A DNA stretch of 64,000 bases from Paraburkholderia sprentiae WSM5005 (lineage in GTDB: Bacteria > Pseudomonadota > Gammaproteobacteria > Burkholderiales > Burkholderiaceae): the NCBI RefSeq assembly GCF_001865575.2, contig NZ_CP017561.2, forward strand, positions 2,914,001 through 2,978,000. The letters run 5' to 3'. The position numbers and the translations under genes were made by a program. Positions 19,252-29,750 of this stretch are shown one piece after another. The stretch's first letter is position 1. Every line of letters begins with the position of its first letter. Below the pieces are notes generated by a model, which did not search any database, was not told where the DNA came from, and saw only the letters and a program-made list of their open reading frames with translations.

Positions 19252-20769
19252 TCAACCGAGATCGACGGGCACAAAAATCTGCGCGTTGTCCCGCTGGATC
19301 AGCAACGCAATGCTGTTGCCTGCGCCCGAAATCATCTGTTTCAACTGATCGACGTTCGTGACCGGACGGCCGTTGACTGCGAGGATCACGTCGCCCGGCT
19401 GGATGCCGGCGCTCGCCGCCGCGCCGCCCGCCTGCTGCACGAGCAGACCGTGCGACACCGACGCGCCGCTCTTCTCTTCCGGCGTCAGCGGCCGCACCGC
19501 GACGCCGAGACGGCCTTGCAGCTGCGTCTGCTGATCGGTCTTGTTCGCCGACGCGACCTTCGAGTCCGAGAACGAGCCGATCGTCACCTTTACGTCCTTG
19601 CTGGCCTTATCGCGCCACACTTTCAGCGTCGCCATGCTGCCCGGCGCGAGTCCGGCGATCTTCGCCGGCAGATCTGTGGAATCGCTGACTTCGTCGCCGT
19701 TCACCGACAGGATCACGTCGCCAGGCTGCAAGCCGGCCTTGGCCGCCGGACCGTTGGCGTCGACCGAGCTGACCAGCGCGCCTTGCGGCTTCTGCATGCC
19801 GAACGATTCGGCGAGCGTCTGGTTCAAGCCCTGCACCGCGACGCCGAGGCGGCCGCGGCTCACGTGGCCGGTCTTGACGAGATCGTCCTTGACCTTGATC
19901 GCCTCGCTGATCGGAATCGCGAACGATAACCCCTGGAAACCGCCCGTCTGCGAGTAGATCATCGAGTTGATGCCGATCACTTCACCTTGCAGGTTAAAGA
20001 GCGGACCGCCGGAGTTGCCCGGGTTCACCGGCACGTCCGTCTGAATGAACGGCGTGTAATTCTCGTTGGGCAGGGAGCGCGACTTCGCGCTGATGATGCC
20101 CGAGGTCACGGTGTTGTCGAAGCCGTATGGCGAGCCGATCGCGACGACCCACTGACCAACCTTGCTCTGGCGCGGATCGCCAATCTTCACCGTCGGCAGA
20201 TCGCTTGCGTTGATCTTCAGCACGGCGACGTCGGACTGCTTGTCGGCGCCGATCACCTTCGCCTTGAACTCGCGCTTGTCGGTGAGCTTCACGGTGACGA
20301 CGTTCGCGCCATCGACCACATGCGCGTTCGTCAGAATGTAGCCGTCATTGCTGATGATGAAGCCCGAGCCAAGGCTCGCGCTCGGCTGATCGGGCGCGTC
20401 ACCGCCGTCGCCGCCCTGCATGCCGGGCACGCCGCCGAAGAAACGTTTGTAGAACTGATAGAACGGATCGTTCGGGTCGATCGGCAACTGGTTGCCGTTG
20501 AGTGTGCCGCCGTTACCGCGCATCGCGGTCTGCTTGACCACGTGCTTCGCGCTAATGTTGACGACGGCCGGACCGTAGGTTTCGACGAGACCGGAGAAAT
20601 CGGGGATACCGGTTTTGGCAGCGGCTTCGGCGGGCATCATCGCGGCTTGCGCCGGCGAGATGACCTGAGGTGCGGGCACATCGCGATGGCCCGCCACATA
20701 GCCGGCTGAAAGCGCAGCGGCCACAGCTACCGCAACGGCGCCGCGGGACAAGGTTTTCGCGTTCATCAT
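19252..20769 (-). CDS. degP: DegP/DegQ-type periplasmic serine endoprotease
   Basis: Do-family protease/chaperone, 505 aa, for quality control of periplasmic proteins. Signal-like N-terminus (AVAVAVAAALSAGYVAG); trypsin-like domain with triad His150 (LTNAHVV), Asp180 (SDVAVLKI), Ser253 (GNSGGPL); PDZ1 about 285-375 (GRLGVAVQGL) and PDZ2 about 415-500. Two ATGs are in tandem (20769, 20766); the AGGAG is better spaced for the second. It follows the two-component genes on the same strand with a 165-bp gap that contains a PmrA/QseB-like box, so it is probably a target of that regulator. DegP, DegQ and MucD cannot be separated here. Confidence 0.93.
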   Translation of the reverse strand: MMNAKTLSRGAVAVAVAAALSAGYVAGHRDVPAPQVISPAQAAMMPAEAAAKTGIPDFSGLVETYGPAVVNISAKHVVKQTAMRGNGGTLNGNQLPIDPNDPFYQFYKRFFGGVPGMQGGDGGDAPDQPSASLGSGFIISNDGYILTNAHVVDGANVVTVKLTDKREFKAKVIGADKQSDVAVLKINASDLPTVKIGDPRQSKVGQWVVAIGSPYGFDNTVTSGIISAKSRSLPNENYTPFIQTDVPVNPGNSGGPLFNLQGEVIGINSMIYSQTGGFQGLSFAIPISEAIKVKDDLVKTGHVSRGRLGVAVQGLNQTLAESFGMQKPQGALVSSVDANGPAAKAGLQPGDVILSVNGDEVSDSTDLPAKIAGLAPGSMATLKVWRDKASKDVKVTIGSFSDSKVASANKTDQQTQLQGRLGVAVRPLTPEEKSGASVSHGLLVQQAGGAAASAGIQPGDVILAVNGRPVTNVDQLKQMISGAGNSIALLIQRDNAQIFVPVDLG

Positions 20770-20823
20770 GAGCTCCTGACTGGAGAAAGTGACTTTGGAT
20801 GTCGAGGAGCGTAAGCGGCATCA

Positions 20824-20840
20824 CTTAAAAGAGTCTTAAG
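20824..20840. promoter_or_regulatory. degP: PmrA/QseB-like response-regulator box upstream of degP
   Basis: Reads CTTAAAAGAGTCTTAAG on the plus strand and CTTAAG-N5-TTTAAG on the minus strand, matching the YTTAAK-N5-YTTAAK direct repeat (11-bp period) bound by PmrA/QseB-type OmpR regulators on both strands. It lies 55 bp upstream of the degP start and just downstream of a QseBC-like gene pair. Confidence 0.65.
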
Positions 20841-20934
20841 CATCGCCAGATGGTGGGAACCTCATCTGACCGGGGGCTTCGGGCCGTAGCGACAGCGTGA
20901 AAACGGGTTTTGGCCGAAGGGTAAACCACCGTGC

Positions 20935-22233
20935 TCAGAAGCGTACGGTGACCTGCAAACCACCGGCCGGCGAATCGCCGAGCGACACTTGCGCATGATG
21001 TTGCGTGGCAATCCGGCGCACGATCGCGAGACCGAGACCGCTGCCGGCCACGTCGGTGCGCGCGCGATTCGCGCCCGCGCCGGCGCGATAAAAACGGTCG
21101 AACACGCGCTCGCGATCGGCCGGATCGATACCCGGCCCGCTATCGGCGATGGACACGACCGGGCGGCCGTCCTCGACACGCAGGCTCACGTCGACGCGGC
21201 CGCCATGCGGCGTGTACTTGGTCGCATTATCGATGAGGTTGTTGAACATGACGCGCAGCGCTTCGGCGTCGCCGGTCACGCTGGCGGCGTCGCTCGCCTC
21301 GATGCCAAGGTCGACGCCGCGATTCATCGCGAGCGGCGCATAGCTCGCGACGCACTCCCGCAGTAGCTCCCGCAGATCGAGCGTCCCGACGCCCCCGGCG
21401 CTGTCCGGCTCGGCGCGCGCGAGCGCGAGCAGTTGCTCGGCGAGGCGGGTCGCGCGCGTGACGCCCGCCTGCAGGTCGGTAAGCGCTTCGCTGCGGGCTG
21501 TGTCGTCCTTGGCCCTCGCGACCAGTTGCGCCTGGATCTGCACTGCGGCAAGCGGCGTGCGCAATTCGTGCGCGGCATCGGCGACAAACGCCTTCTGGAT
21601 ATCGAGCGCGGTCGCGAGCCGCTGCAGCAGCGCGTTGAGTGCCCGCACGAGCGGCCGCACTTCGAGCGGCAAGCGCTGATCGGGCAATGGATCGAGCGCC
21701 TCCGGATGACGCGTGTCGAGCGCGCTCGTCACGCGCCGCAGCGGCTGCAGCCCGCGGCCGACGATCACCCACACCGCGAGTCCGAGCAGCGGCAGCAGCA
21801 CGATCAGCGGCCACAGTGTGCGCAGTGCGACGTTGGCGGCGAGCCGATTGCGCACCGACAGCGGCTGCGCGAGTTGCACGACGTTATCGCCGACGATCGC
21901 GCCATATACGCGCCATTCGCCGCGGTCCGTACGTTCCGTCGAAAAACCGAGCTCGGCGCGCGGCGCGAGCGGTGCGCGCGGCCGCGAGTAGTACATCAGC
22001 ATGCCGTTGCGGTTCCAGATCTGCAGCACGATGCCCTCGTCGCCGGTATCGCGGCCGAGCACCTGCGAGAACGGCTCCGCCGGCAGCGCCGCGGCGATCT
22101 GCTCGAGCTGGTAGTCGAACAGCTCGTTCGCTTCGGCGAGCGCCTGCCGATAGATCAGCCAGCCCGCGATGCCCACGCCGAGCAGCACCAGCGCGAGCAG
22201 CCAGAACAACAGTTGACGGCGAATCGAGCGCAT
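20935..22233 (-). CDS. Sensor histidine kinase (QseC/PmrB-like)
   Basis: Membrane histidine kinase, 432 aa. Helix 1 at residues 7-28, a periplasmic sensor loop to about 135 (2CSK_N-like, LPAEPFSQVLG), helix 2 about 140-160, a short HAMP-like linker, the dimerisation domain with phospho-acceptor His222 in DAAHELRTPL, then ATPase boxes N (NNLIDNATKYTP), G1 (DSGPGID) and G2 (GSGLGLAI). It begins 4 nt after the response regulator stop, so both are one operon. The ligand cannot be read; QseC/PmrB-like members respond to metals, acid or polymyxin. Confidence 0.9.
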   Translation of the reverse strand: MRSIRRQLLFWLLALVLLGVGIAGWLIYRQALAEANELFDYQLEQIAAALPAEPFSQVLGRDTGDEGIVLQIWNRNGMLMYYSRPRAPLAPRAELGFSTERTDRGEWRVYGAIVGDNVVQLAQPLSVRNRLAANVALRTLWPLIVLLPLLGLAVWVIVGRGLQPLRRVTSALDTRHPEALDPLPDQRLPLEVRPLVRALNALLQRLATALDIQKAFVADAAHELRTPLAAVQIQAQLVARAKDDTARSEALTDLQAGVTRATRLAEQLLALARAEPDSAGGVGTLDLRELLRECVASYAPLAMNRGVDLGIEASDAASVTGDAEALRVMFNNLIDNATKYTPHGGRVDVSLRVEDGRPVVSIADSGPGIDPADRERVFDRFYRAGAGANRARTDVAGSGLGLAIVRRIATQHHAQVSLGDSPAGGLQVTVRF

Positions 22234-22237
22234 CGGC

Positions 22238-22900
22238 TCAGGCGTCCTTCGCGATCATGTAGCCCAGTCCGCGTACGTTGCGGATCAGATCGGCGCCGAG
22301 CTTCTTGCGTAGCGCGTGGATATAAACCTCGACCGTGTTGCTGCCGATCTCCTCGCCCCAGCCATACATCTTTTCCTCGAGCTGGCTTTTGGACAGCACC
22401 GCGCCGGGTCGCGCGAGCAGCGCCTCGAGCAGCGCAAATTCGCGCGCGGATAACGCGACCAGCGCGCCATCGAGCGTCACCTGGTGCGACGCGGGATCGA
22501 GCGTCAAATTGCCGTGTCGAATCGTCGAATCGCTGCGGCCGGACTGGCGCCGGATCAGCGCGCGCATGCGCGCGCCGAGTTCGTCGAGGTCGAAAGGTTT
22601 GACAAGGTAATCGTCAGCGCCGGCGTCGAGTCCCTTGACGCGATCGGCGACCGCGTCGCGGGCGGTGACAATCAGCACCGGCAGCGCATGGCCGCGCGCG
22701 CGCAGCGCACGCAGCACCTCGAGACCGTCGCGCTTGGGCAGACCCAGGTCGAGCAACGCGAGGTCGTAAGGCTGGGCGGCCGCCGCGCGCAGCGCCGCCT
22801 CACCGTCCTCGACCCAATCGACGGCGAAGCCTTCGCCGCGCAGCGCCTTGCGCACGCCTTCGGCGATCATCCGATCATCTTCGACTAGCAGGATGCGCAT
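22238..22900 (-). CDS. OmpR-family response regulator (QseB/PmrA-like)
   Basis: 220-aa regulator: receiver domain (phospho-acceptor Asp51 in LLDLGLP, Lys101 in VKPFD, acidic pocket Glu7/Asp8/Asp9) and a winged-helix DNA-binding domain ending NVRGLGYMI. ATG 22900 (MRILLVEDD) is the standard family start; the five codons upstream are not conserved. It is the first gene of the regulator-kinase pair. The PmrA-like CTTAAG repeat in front of degP is the type of site this subfamily binds, which supports the subfamily call. Confidence 0.93.
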   Translation of the reverse strand: MRILLVEDDRMIAEGVRKALRGEGFAVDWVEDGEAALRAAAAQPYDLALLDLGLPKRDGLEVLRALRARGHALPVLIVTARDAVADRVKGLDAGADDYLVKPFDLDELGARMRALIRRQSGRSDSTIRHGNLTLDPASHQVTLDGALVALSAREFALLEALLARPGAVLSKSQLEEKMYGWGEEIGSNTVEVYIHALRKKLGADLIRNVRGLGYMIAKDA

Positions 22901-23148
22901 GGTTGTCCGTTCCAAAACATTCGATGATGCCGCATTCTAGCGCCCGCTTCCGGCCTGCGCGGCGTGTGGCGCTTTTTTCACCGCAGCGCCGCGGCATGTC
23001 ACTACAATGGGCGCTTTGCGTCGCGCGACGGCCGTCGGGCAGCACGCGGCGCGCTACCGCGCCGTCGAAGCCCCGGATGGTCGCACCATTGTCCCGCGCA
23101 CGCGGCACGCCCTGAAATCCTGCTCGTCCGTTGCCTTTTCACCCGTTC

Positions 23149-24789
23149 ATGACGCACGCTTTTCTGTCTTCCGTCGCCCGCCGCCTGGCGCCGCGATCGC
23201 GCCGCATTTTCAATCGCGCAGCCTTCGTGCCTAACCGCCTCGCGGCGCGCACGGCCGTCTGGCTCTGCGCCGCCGCGCTCGGTGCGGGCGCGCTGCTGCC
23301 GCTGGCGGCGCAGGCACGCATCAAGCCGATCCATCCGAGCGTCAACGTCACGACGGTGCTGCCGCAACCGGTGATGGTCGGGCTGCAGCGCGCTCACGTG
23401 CCGTTGTCGTCGATCAGCGTGGTCGTCGAAAAGGTCGGCGATCGCACGCCGATCCTTGCGCTGAACGCAGGCAAGCCGATGATGCCCGCCTCGACGATGA
23501 AGCTCGTCACCACCTACGCGGGCCTGTCGATCCTCGGCCCCGACTACCGCTGGCGCACCAGCGCGTACGCGGACGGCGCGCTCGACGCAAGCGGCGTGCT
23601 GCACGGCAATCTGTACATCCAGGGCACCGGCGACCCGAAGCTCGTGCCCGAAGAACTGATCGACCTCGTGCAAAAGATCCACAAGGCGGGCATCAACGGC
23701 ATCGACGGCGCGCTGGTGCTCGACAAGCGCTACTTCGATCCGTCGACGCGCGATCTGCCCGCGTTCGACGATGACGCGAGCGCGCCGTACAACGTCGGCC
23801 CCGATCCGCTGCTGTACGCGTTCAAATCATTGTCGTTCACGGTGACGCCATCGCCGGACGGCTCGGTGGCGATCGACGTGCTGCCCGCGCTCGCGCGACT
23901 GCACATCGACAACCAGCTGCGTGCGACGAGCGGCCCGTGCCGGGGCGAGCTGCCGACGCCGACCGTCACGCCGGAGCCCGACGGCACGCTCGTCGCGTCG
24001 TTCATCGGCGACTTTCCGGTGCGCTGCGACGCGCGCACGATCAACGTCGCCGTTCTAGATCACTCGACGTTCTTCGCGCGCGGCTTCCTCGCGCTGTGGC
24101 AGCAAACCGGCGGCACGTTCACGGGCGCGATCCGCGAAGGCGCGGTGCCGGCCGGCGCGAAGCCCGTCGCGACGCACGAGGGGCCGATGCTGTCGGACAT
24201 CGTTCGCGACATCAACAAGTTCAGCAACAACACGATGGCGCGCAACCTGTTCCTGACGATCGGCGCCGCCGAGGAAAGGGCGCCCGCCACGCCCGCGAAA
24301 GCCGCGCGCGCGGTCGAGGCTTTCCTGGAGCGCGACAGCGTCAACACCGAGTACCTGTCGCTCGAAAATGGCTCGGGCCTGTCGCGCGACGAGCACATCA
24401 CCGCGCTTGCGCTCGCCGATCTTCTGCAACGAGCGAATGCGAGCCCGGTCGCGCAAGTGTTCGTCGATTCGCTGCCGATCGCCGGTGTCGACGGCACGAT
24501 GCGCAACCGCCTGACCAGCCAGGGCGCGGGCGGCAACGCACACATCAAGACCGGCACGCTGCGCGACGTGCGCGCAATCGCCGGCTACGTCGCGTCGGCC
24601 GACGGCAACAGCTACATCGTCGTCAGCCTGATCAACGATCCGCATTCGGAGGCGGCGCGCGCCGCCCACGACGCGCTGCTCGAATGGGTGTACGAAGGCC
24701 CGTCGCAAGGCTTCACGAAGGTCTCCGCGCCTATCGAGGAAGCGCGCCAGAAACCCAGGAAAAACCCGCGCAAACGCGGCGGCCACTGA
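23149..24789 (+). CDS. dacB: D-alanyl-D-alanine carboxypeptidase/endopeptidase (PBP4)
   Basis: Peptidase family S13, 546 aa, periplasmic, trimming or cleaving peptidoglycan cross-links. All three penicillin-binding motifs are present: Ser115-x-x-Lys118 in PASTMKLV, SNN in KFSNNTMARN, and KTG in HIKTGTLRDV. The N-terminal signal is long (about 55 residues) with a basic region and LCAAALGAGALLPLAAQA. ATG 23149 is chosen over a TTG six codons upstream. The C-terminus is basic (RQKPRKNPRKR). It is divergent from the two-component operon; a TACAAT -10 candidate is at 23003-23008. Confidence 0.93.
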   Translation: MTHAFLSSVARRLAPRSRRIFNRAAFVPNRLAARTAVWLCAAALGAGALLPLAAQARIKPIHPSVNVTTVLPQPVMVGLQRAHVPLSSISVVVEKVGDRTPILALNAGKPMMPASTMKLVTTYAGLSILGPDYRWRTSAYADGALDASGVLHGNLYIQGTGDPKLVPEELIDLVQKIHKAGINGIDGALVLDKRYFDPSTRDLPAFDDDASAPYNVGPDPLLYAFKSLSFTVTPSPDGSVAIDVLPALARLHIDNQLRATSGPCRGELPTPTVTPEPDGTLVASFIGDFPVRCDARTINVAVLDHSTFFARGFLALWQQTGGTFTGAIREGAVPAGAKPVATHEGPMLSDIVRDINKFSNNTMARNLFLTIGAAEERAPATPAKAARAVEAFLERDSVNTEYLSLENGSGLSRDEHITALALADLLQRANASPVAQVFVDSLPIAGVDGTMRNRLTSQGAGGNAHIKTGTLRDVRAIAGYVASADGNSYIVVSLINDPHSEAARAAHDALLEWVYEGPSQGFTKVSAPIEEARQKPRKNPRKRGGH

Positions 24790-24977
24790 GTATTTCTTCT
24801 AGCGATGCCATGCGCGGCAAGCAGCGAACCGTGTACGCTGTCGGGCAGCATGCGGCGCGCGACAATCATGCGCTCGCCACACAGGGCGCCCGGTCGTGCA
24901 GACGGCGCGACCCGCACGAACGATAACGACACCACCCGTCGCGCACCACGCGGCGGTCAGCGATCAGCGAGGGAGAC

Positions 24978-25379
24978 ATGACGCGATTCGATGCCGAATT
25001 GCTGCTGCTCGCCATGGCGCCCGTCTTTCTTGCCTGCATCGGCTGGGAGGCGTGGCACGCGAGCCGCACGCGCCCGGCCGAGCGGCTCTATAGCTGGCGA
25101 GACACGCTGTGCAACGCCGCGCTCGCGCCGGTGCAGCAGGCCGCCGGCAAGCTCGCGTGGCTCGCGACCATCCCTGTCTACGCGTTTTTCTACGAGCATG
25201 ACCGCACTCGCACATGTACGGCAACGCGGCGGTCGTTCGTCGTGCTGTTCGTCGCGCAGCACCTGCTCTGTTTTCGGCGGCTACGTCGACAAAGTTCCGC
25301 ACCAGGCAAAACCACCGCCGCGCTACCCGGCTTGAACTCAAACCATACGGCCGCGCTGCCGACATCACGCAGGCCGTAG
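24978..25379 (+). pseudogene. Truncated sterol desaturase / fatty acid hydroxylase family relic
   Basis: A 133-codon frame with a good start (GAGGGAGACATG). Its first 73 residues (MTRFDAELLLLAMAPVF, WEAWHASRTRP, WRDTLCNAAL, IPVYAFFYEH) look like the N-terminus of sterol desaturase family membrane enzymes. A further fragment SFVVLFVAQHLLCF resembles the next helix. After about 25290 the sequence loses similarity and none of the family's three His clusters (HxxxH, HxxHH) occurs. Family members are about 300 aa or longer, so this is a 3'-truncated, probably non-functional remnant. The similarity is from memory of family sequences. Confidence 0.6.
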
Positions 25380-25474
25380 AAGATTCTGTAAGCTGTCGTC
25401 ACGCCGTCGACGCGGTGGACGCCGCCTGCAACACATGGCATCAAGGGCCACACATAAGAGGAGATGCAGTCAAC

Positions 25475-26701
25475 ATGAATCAAACCGCTTCGAAGAAACA
25501 GCAATGGATGCGCGTCACGCAGATCGCCGTGGCGAGCGCAGCGTTCGCCGCGCTCGCGGCGTGCGGCGGTGGCGGCGGCGACAATAACTCGAGCAGCAGC
25601 GGGCCGTCGGGGGGTGTCACGCTGCAGGTCGTGTCTTTCGGTGACAGCCTGTCGGATGTCGGCACGTACATGCCGGCGGTCCAGGCCAACGTCGGCACGG
25701 GCGGCGGCCGCTTCACCACGAACCCGGGCGAAATCTGGACGCAGAAGGTCGCCGAGTACTACGGCGGCACGCTCACCGCCGCTTATGTCGGCGGTTTCGG
25801 CCAGCCGCTCACCGCAGCCGGCGGTCTCGGTTACGCGCAAGGCGGCTCGCGCGTCGATCTGCAGCCGGGCGAGGGCTACGCGCCGAACAACATGGCCGCG
25901 ACGACGGTGCCGATCACGACGCAGGTCACCGAGTATCTGAGCGCGCACAACAGCTTCAATTCGAACCAGCTCGTGCTGATGAACGGTGGCGCGAACGACA
26001 TCTTCATCGCGGTGCAAGCCGTCTCCGATGCCGGCACGGCAGCGGCGGCGCAAGCGCTCCAAAGCGGTGGCACCCCGGCCGCCGCGCAGTCGGCGGCAGC
26101 CGCCGCTTCGCAGGCGGCCACGCTGAGCGCGCTGCAGGCGATCACGACCGCGGCGACCACGTTCGTCGGCACGGTGCAGAAGGTTGTCGCGTCGGGCGCG
26201 ACGCACGTGGTGGTGTCGGACGTCCCGGACATCGCGCAGACGCCGCAAGGTCTCGCCGCGGGCGCGCAAGGCCAGGCGCTCATCAACGCGCTCGTCAAGA
26301 CCTACAACGGCGTGCTACAGCAAGGACTCGCGCCGCTCACGTCGACCAAGCAGGTCATCTACGTGAGCGCGTTCGCGTGGCTGGACCAGACGTTGGCGAA
26401 CTATCAGTCGCTCGGTTTCACCGTGTCGAATACGGGCACCGCGTGTAACCTGACGTCGATGGCCGCGAGCGCGACCGCATACGCGACGAAGAATCCGAGC
26501 GTGCTCGCAACGGGGCAGACGGCGGCATCGTTCGGCAACTCGCTCGCGTCGTCGCTGTTCTGCTCGCCGCAGACCTATACGTTGGCCGGCGCGGATCAGA
26601 CCTACATGTTCGCGGACCTCGTGCATCCGAGCACGCATCTGCAAGCGCTGTTCGCACAGCAGGTCGAGACGCAGATCGCTGCTAGCGGGCTTGGGAAGTA
26701 A
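25475..26701 (+). CDS. SGNH/GDSL hydrolase, putative lipoprotein esterase
   Basis: 408 aa from ATG 25475 (AAGAGGAG 11 nt upstream). The longer frame upstream runs through the desaturase relic and is rejected. The signal ends AALAAC with Cys30 as lipidation site, followed by a Gly/Asn/Ser linker. Catalytic blocks: Ser58 in FGDSLSD, GGANDIF (block III) and DLVHPSTHLQ with the Asp/His pair (block V). The middle carries an Ala/Gln-rich helical insert (about 185-225). Probably an exported lipase/esterase tethered to the membrane; substrate unknown. Confidence 0.87.
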   Translation: MNQTASKKQQWMRVTQIAVASAAFAALAACGGGGGDNNSSSSGPSGGVTLQVVSFGDSLSDVGTYMPAVQANVGTGGGRFTTNPGEIWTQKVAEYYGGTLTAAYVGGFGQPLTAAGGLGYAQGGSRVDLQPGEGYAPNNMAATTVPITTQVTEYLSAHNSFNSNQLVLMNGGANDIFIAVQAVSDAGTAAAAQALQSGGTPAAAQSAAAAASQAATLSALQAITTAATTFVGTVQKVVASGATHVVVSDVPDIAQTPQGLAAGAQGQALINALVKTYNGVLQQGLAPLTSTKQVIYVSAFAWLDQTLANYQSLGFTVSNTGTACNLTSMAASATAYATKNPSVLATGQTAASFGNSLASSLFCSPQTYTLAGADQTYMFADLVHPSTHLQALFAQQVETQIAASGLGK

Positions 26702-26728
26702 CGCGGGGTTACGGTCGCCTGAATGTAG

Positions 26729-26764
26729 AAGGCCCGGCTCGTTGAACGAGCCGGGCCTTTGCTT
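26729..26764. terminator. Bidirectional intrinsic terminator
   Basis: GGCCCGGCTCGTT pairs perfectly with AACGAGCCGGGCC around a single G (effective loop TTGAA), flanked by AA and TTTGCTTTT. It serves the convergent GDSL hydrolase and Sua5 genes. Confidence 0.88.
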
Positions 26765-26805
26765 TTCGCGCTGGCCACGCCTGGCCGGGCAGCGAACGGA
26801 TCGCG

Positions 26806-27855
26806 TCAGTGCTGCGCTTCAAATGCCGCCGCCGCGCGCCCGAGCCGATCGTTGACCGCGATCCATTCGATCGTGTCCGGCAGCTTCTCGATCAGAATCC
26901 GCGTGACGTTTGCGTGATCGAGCGCGCGCAGCAAGCTGTAGAGCTCGCGTGCATAGACGTGCGGATCTTCGGGCGCGGCGACGAAATGCACACCGTCGGC
27001 ATCAGCCCATTGTCCTGCACGCGATGCGCGCGCGACCAGCGCAACGCGCTCGCCCGCCTCGCGCACTGCGAGCAGCGGCTCGAGCTCGCCGAACGGCAGC
27101 AGCGCGAGCGGCGTGCGCGGCGCGTAATGCGCTTTCAACGTGCCGGACGCGCGCGGCGCGGTCGCGTCCGACCCGTCGGGCAGACGCGGCACTTCGCCGA
27201 GCACGTCGGCGATATCCTGCGGCGTCACGTGACCCGGCCTCAACAGCGCCGGAAAGCCGCGTGACAGATCCACAATCGTCGACTCGATGCCGACATCCGA
27301 CGCGCCGCCATCGAGCACATGAATCGCGCTGCCGAACTCGTCGCGCACATGCTGCGCCGTGGTCGGGCTCACATGACCGAAGCGGTTCGCCGACGGCGCG
27401 GCGACGCCGCCATGTCCGCCGCGCAGCGCGCTGAACGCTTCGAGCAAAGCCTGCGCAACCGGATGCGACGGGCAGCGCAGCCCCACCGAATCCTGCCCGC
27501 CACTAACTGCCGCGGGAATGCGCGCGGCGCGCTTGAGGATCAGCGTGAGCGGTCCCGGCCAGAACGCGTCGATCAAGCGCTGCGCATCCGCGGGCAAATG
27601 CTCGACCCAGTAGTTCGGATCGCCGTGCGGCGCGAGATGCACGATCACCGGATGATTGGCCGGCCGGCCCTTCGCCGCGTAAATGCGCGCGACCGCGTCG
27701 GGGTTCTCGGCATCGCCCCCGAGGCCGTACACAGTCTCCGTCGGAAACGCGACCAGCCCACCCGCGTCGAGCAGGGCCGCCGCATGCCTGATCTGCGCGG
27801 CGCTGACGGGCAACGCGTTGGCAGCGTCCTCGGCGGGTTTCTGTTGATCCGGCAT
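26806..27855 (-). CDS. tsaC: L-threonylcarbamoyladenylate synthase (TsaC/Sua5 type)
   Basis: 349 aa. It makes threonylcarbamoyl-AMP from Thr, bicarbonate and ATP for the t6A37 modification of ANN-decoding tRNAs. The YrdC/TsaC domain (about 15-215) has FPTETVYGLG, KGRPANHPVIVH and SANRFGHVSPT. A C-terminal Sua5 domain (about 235-345; SGTLKAHYAPRTPL) makes it the long Sua5 form rather than the short TsaC. Its start is 10 bp after purK's stop, so it belongs to the purE-purK operon. The N-terminus has about 15 non-conserved residues. Confidence 0.93.
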   Translation of the reverse strand: MPDQQKPAEDAANALPVSAAQIRHAAALLDAGGLVAFPTETVYGLGGDAENPDAVARIYAAKGRPANHPVIVHLAPHGDPNYWVEHLPADAQRLIDAFWPGPLTLILKRAARIPAAVSGGQDSVGLRCPSHPVAQALLEAFSALRGGHGGVAAPSANRFGHVSPTTAQHVRDEFGSAIHVLDGGASDVGIESTIVDLSRGFPALLRPGHVTPQDIADVLGEVPRLPDGSDATAPRASGTLKAHYAPRTPLALLPFGELEPLLAVREAGERVALVARASRAGQWADADGVHFVAAPEDPHVYARELYSLLRALDHANVTRILIEKLPDTIEWIAVNDRLGRAAAAFEAQH

Positions 27856-27865
27856 GGCGCGCGCG

Positions 27866-29167
<1,302 letters not shown>

Positions 29168-29686
29168 TTACAGCGCCGGCAACACCATGGCGTGAGCCGC
29201 TTCGTTCTGGCGCACGCGGAATGCCGCGAGCTTGTCCGCGTATTCGGCGCTCGTGCCGGACAGCAGCGACACCGCGAACAGCGCCGCGTTCGCGGCACCC
29301 GCCTCGCCGATCGCAAACGTCGCGACGGGCACGCCCTTGGGCATCTGCACGATCGAATGCAGCGAATCGACGCCCTTCAAATATCTGCTTGCGACCGGCA
29401 CGCCGAGCACCGGCACCGTGGTCTTCGCGGCCAGCATGCCCGGCAAATGCGCCGCGCCGCCCGCGCCCGCGATGATCGCGCGAATGCCGCGCGCGCGCGC
29501 GCTTTCAGCATAGGCGAACATTTCGTCGGGCATGCGGTGCGCGGACACGACCTTCGCTTCGTACGGCACGCCGAATTCCTGCAGGATCGCGACGGCGTTT
29601 TTCATGACTTCCCAGTCGGAACTGGAGCCCATCAATACGCCGACAACCGGCGCATCATGCGTATGGGCGGTGTGTGCTTCACTCAT
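29168..29686 (-). CDS. purE: N5-carboxyaminoimidazole ribonucleotide mutase
   Basis: 172 aa, rearranges N5-CAIR to CAIR. The class I PurE signature [13 protein letters not shown] and the active-site segments [13 protein letters not shown] and [14 protein letters not shown] are intact; length is typical. It lies between purC and purK on the minus strand in the de novo purine cluster. AAGGAAG-like ribosome site upstream of ATG 29686. Confidence 0.97.
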   Translation of the reverse strand: MSEAHTAHTHDAPVVGVLMGSSSDWEVMKNAVAILQEFGVPYEAKVVSAHRMPDEMFAYAESARARGIRAIIAGAGGAAHLPGMLAAKTTVPVLGVPVASRYLKGVDSLHSIVQMPKGVPVATFAIGEAGAANAALFAVSLLSGTSAEYADKLAAFRVRQNEAAHAMVLPAL

Positions 29687-29750
29687 CTTTACGGCTTCCT
29701 TGTTTCCGGGCGATGCGCGCCTGACACGGCGCGCGCAATCAGCGATCAGA

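Noticed and set aside
25214..25474. Extended N-terminus for the GDSL hydrolase
   Set aside because: The open frame upstream reads the decayed desaturase region; the lipoprotein signal starts at 25475 with a proper ribosome site.
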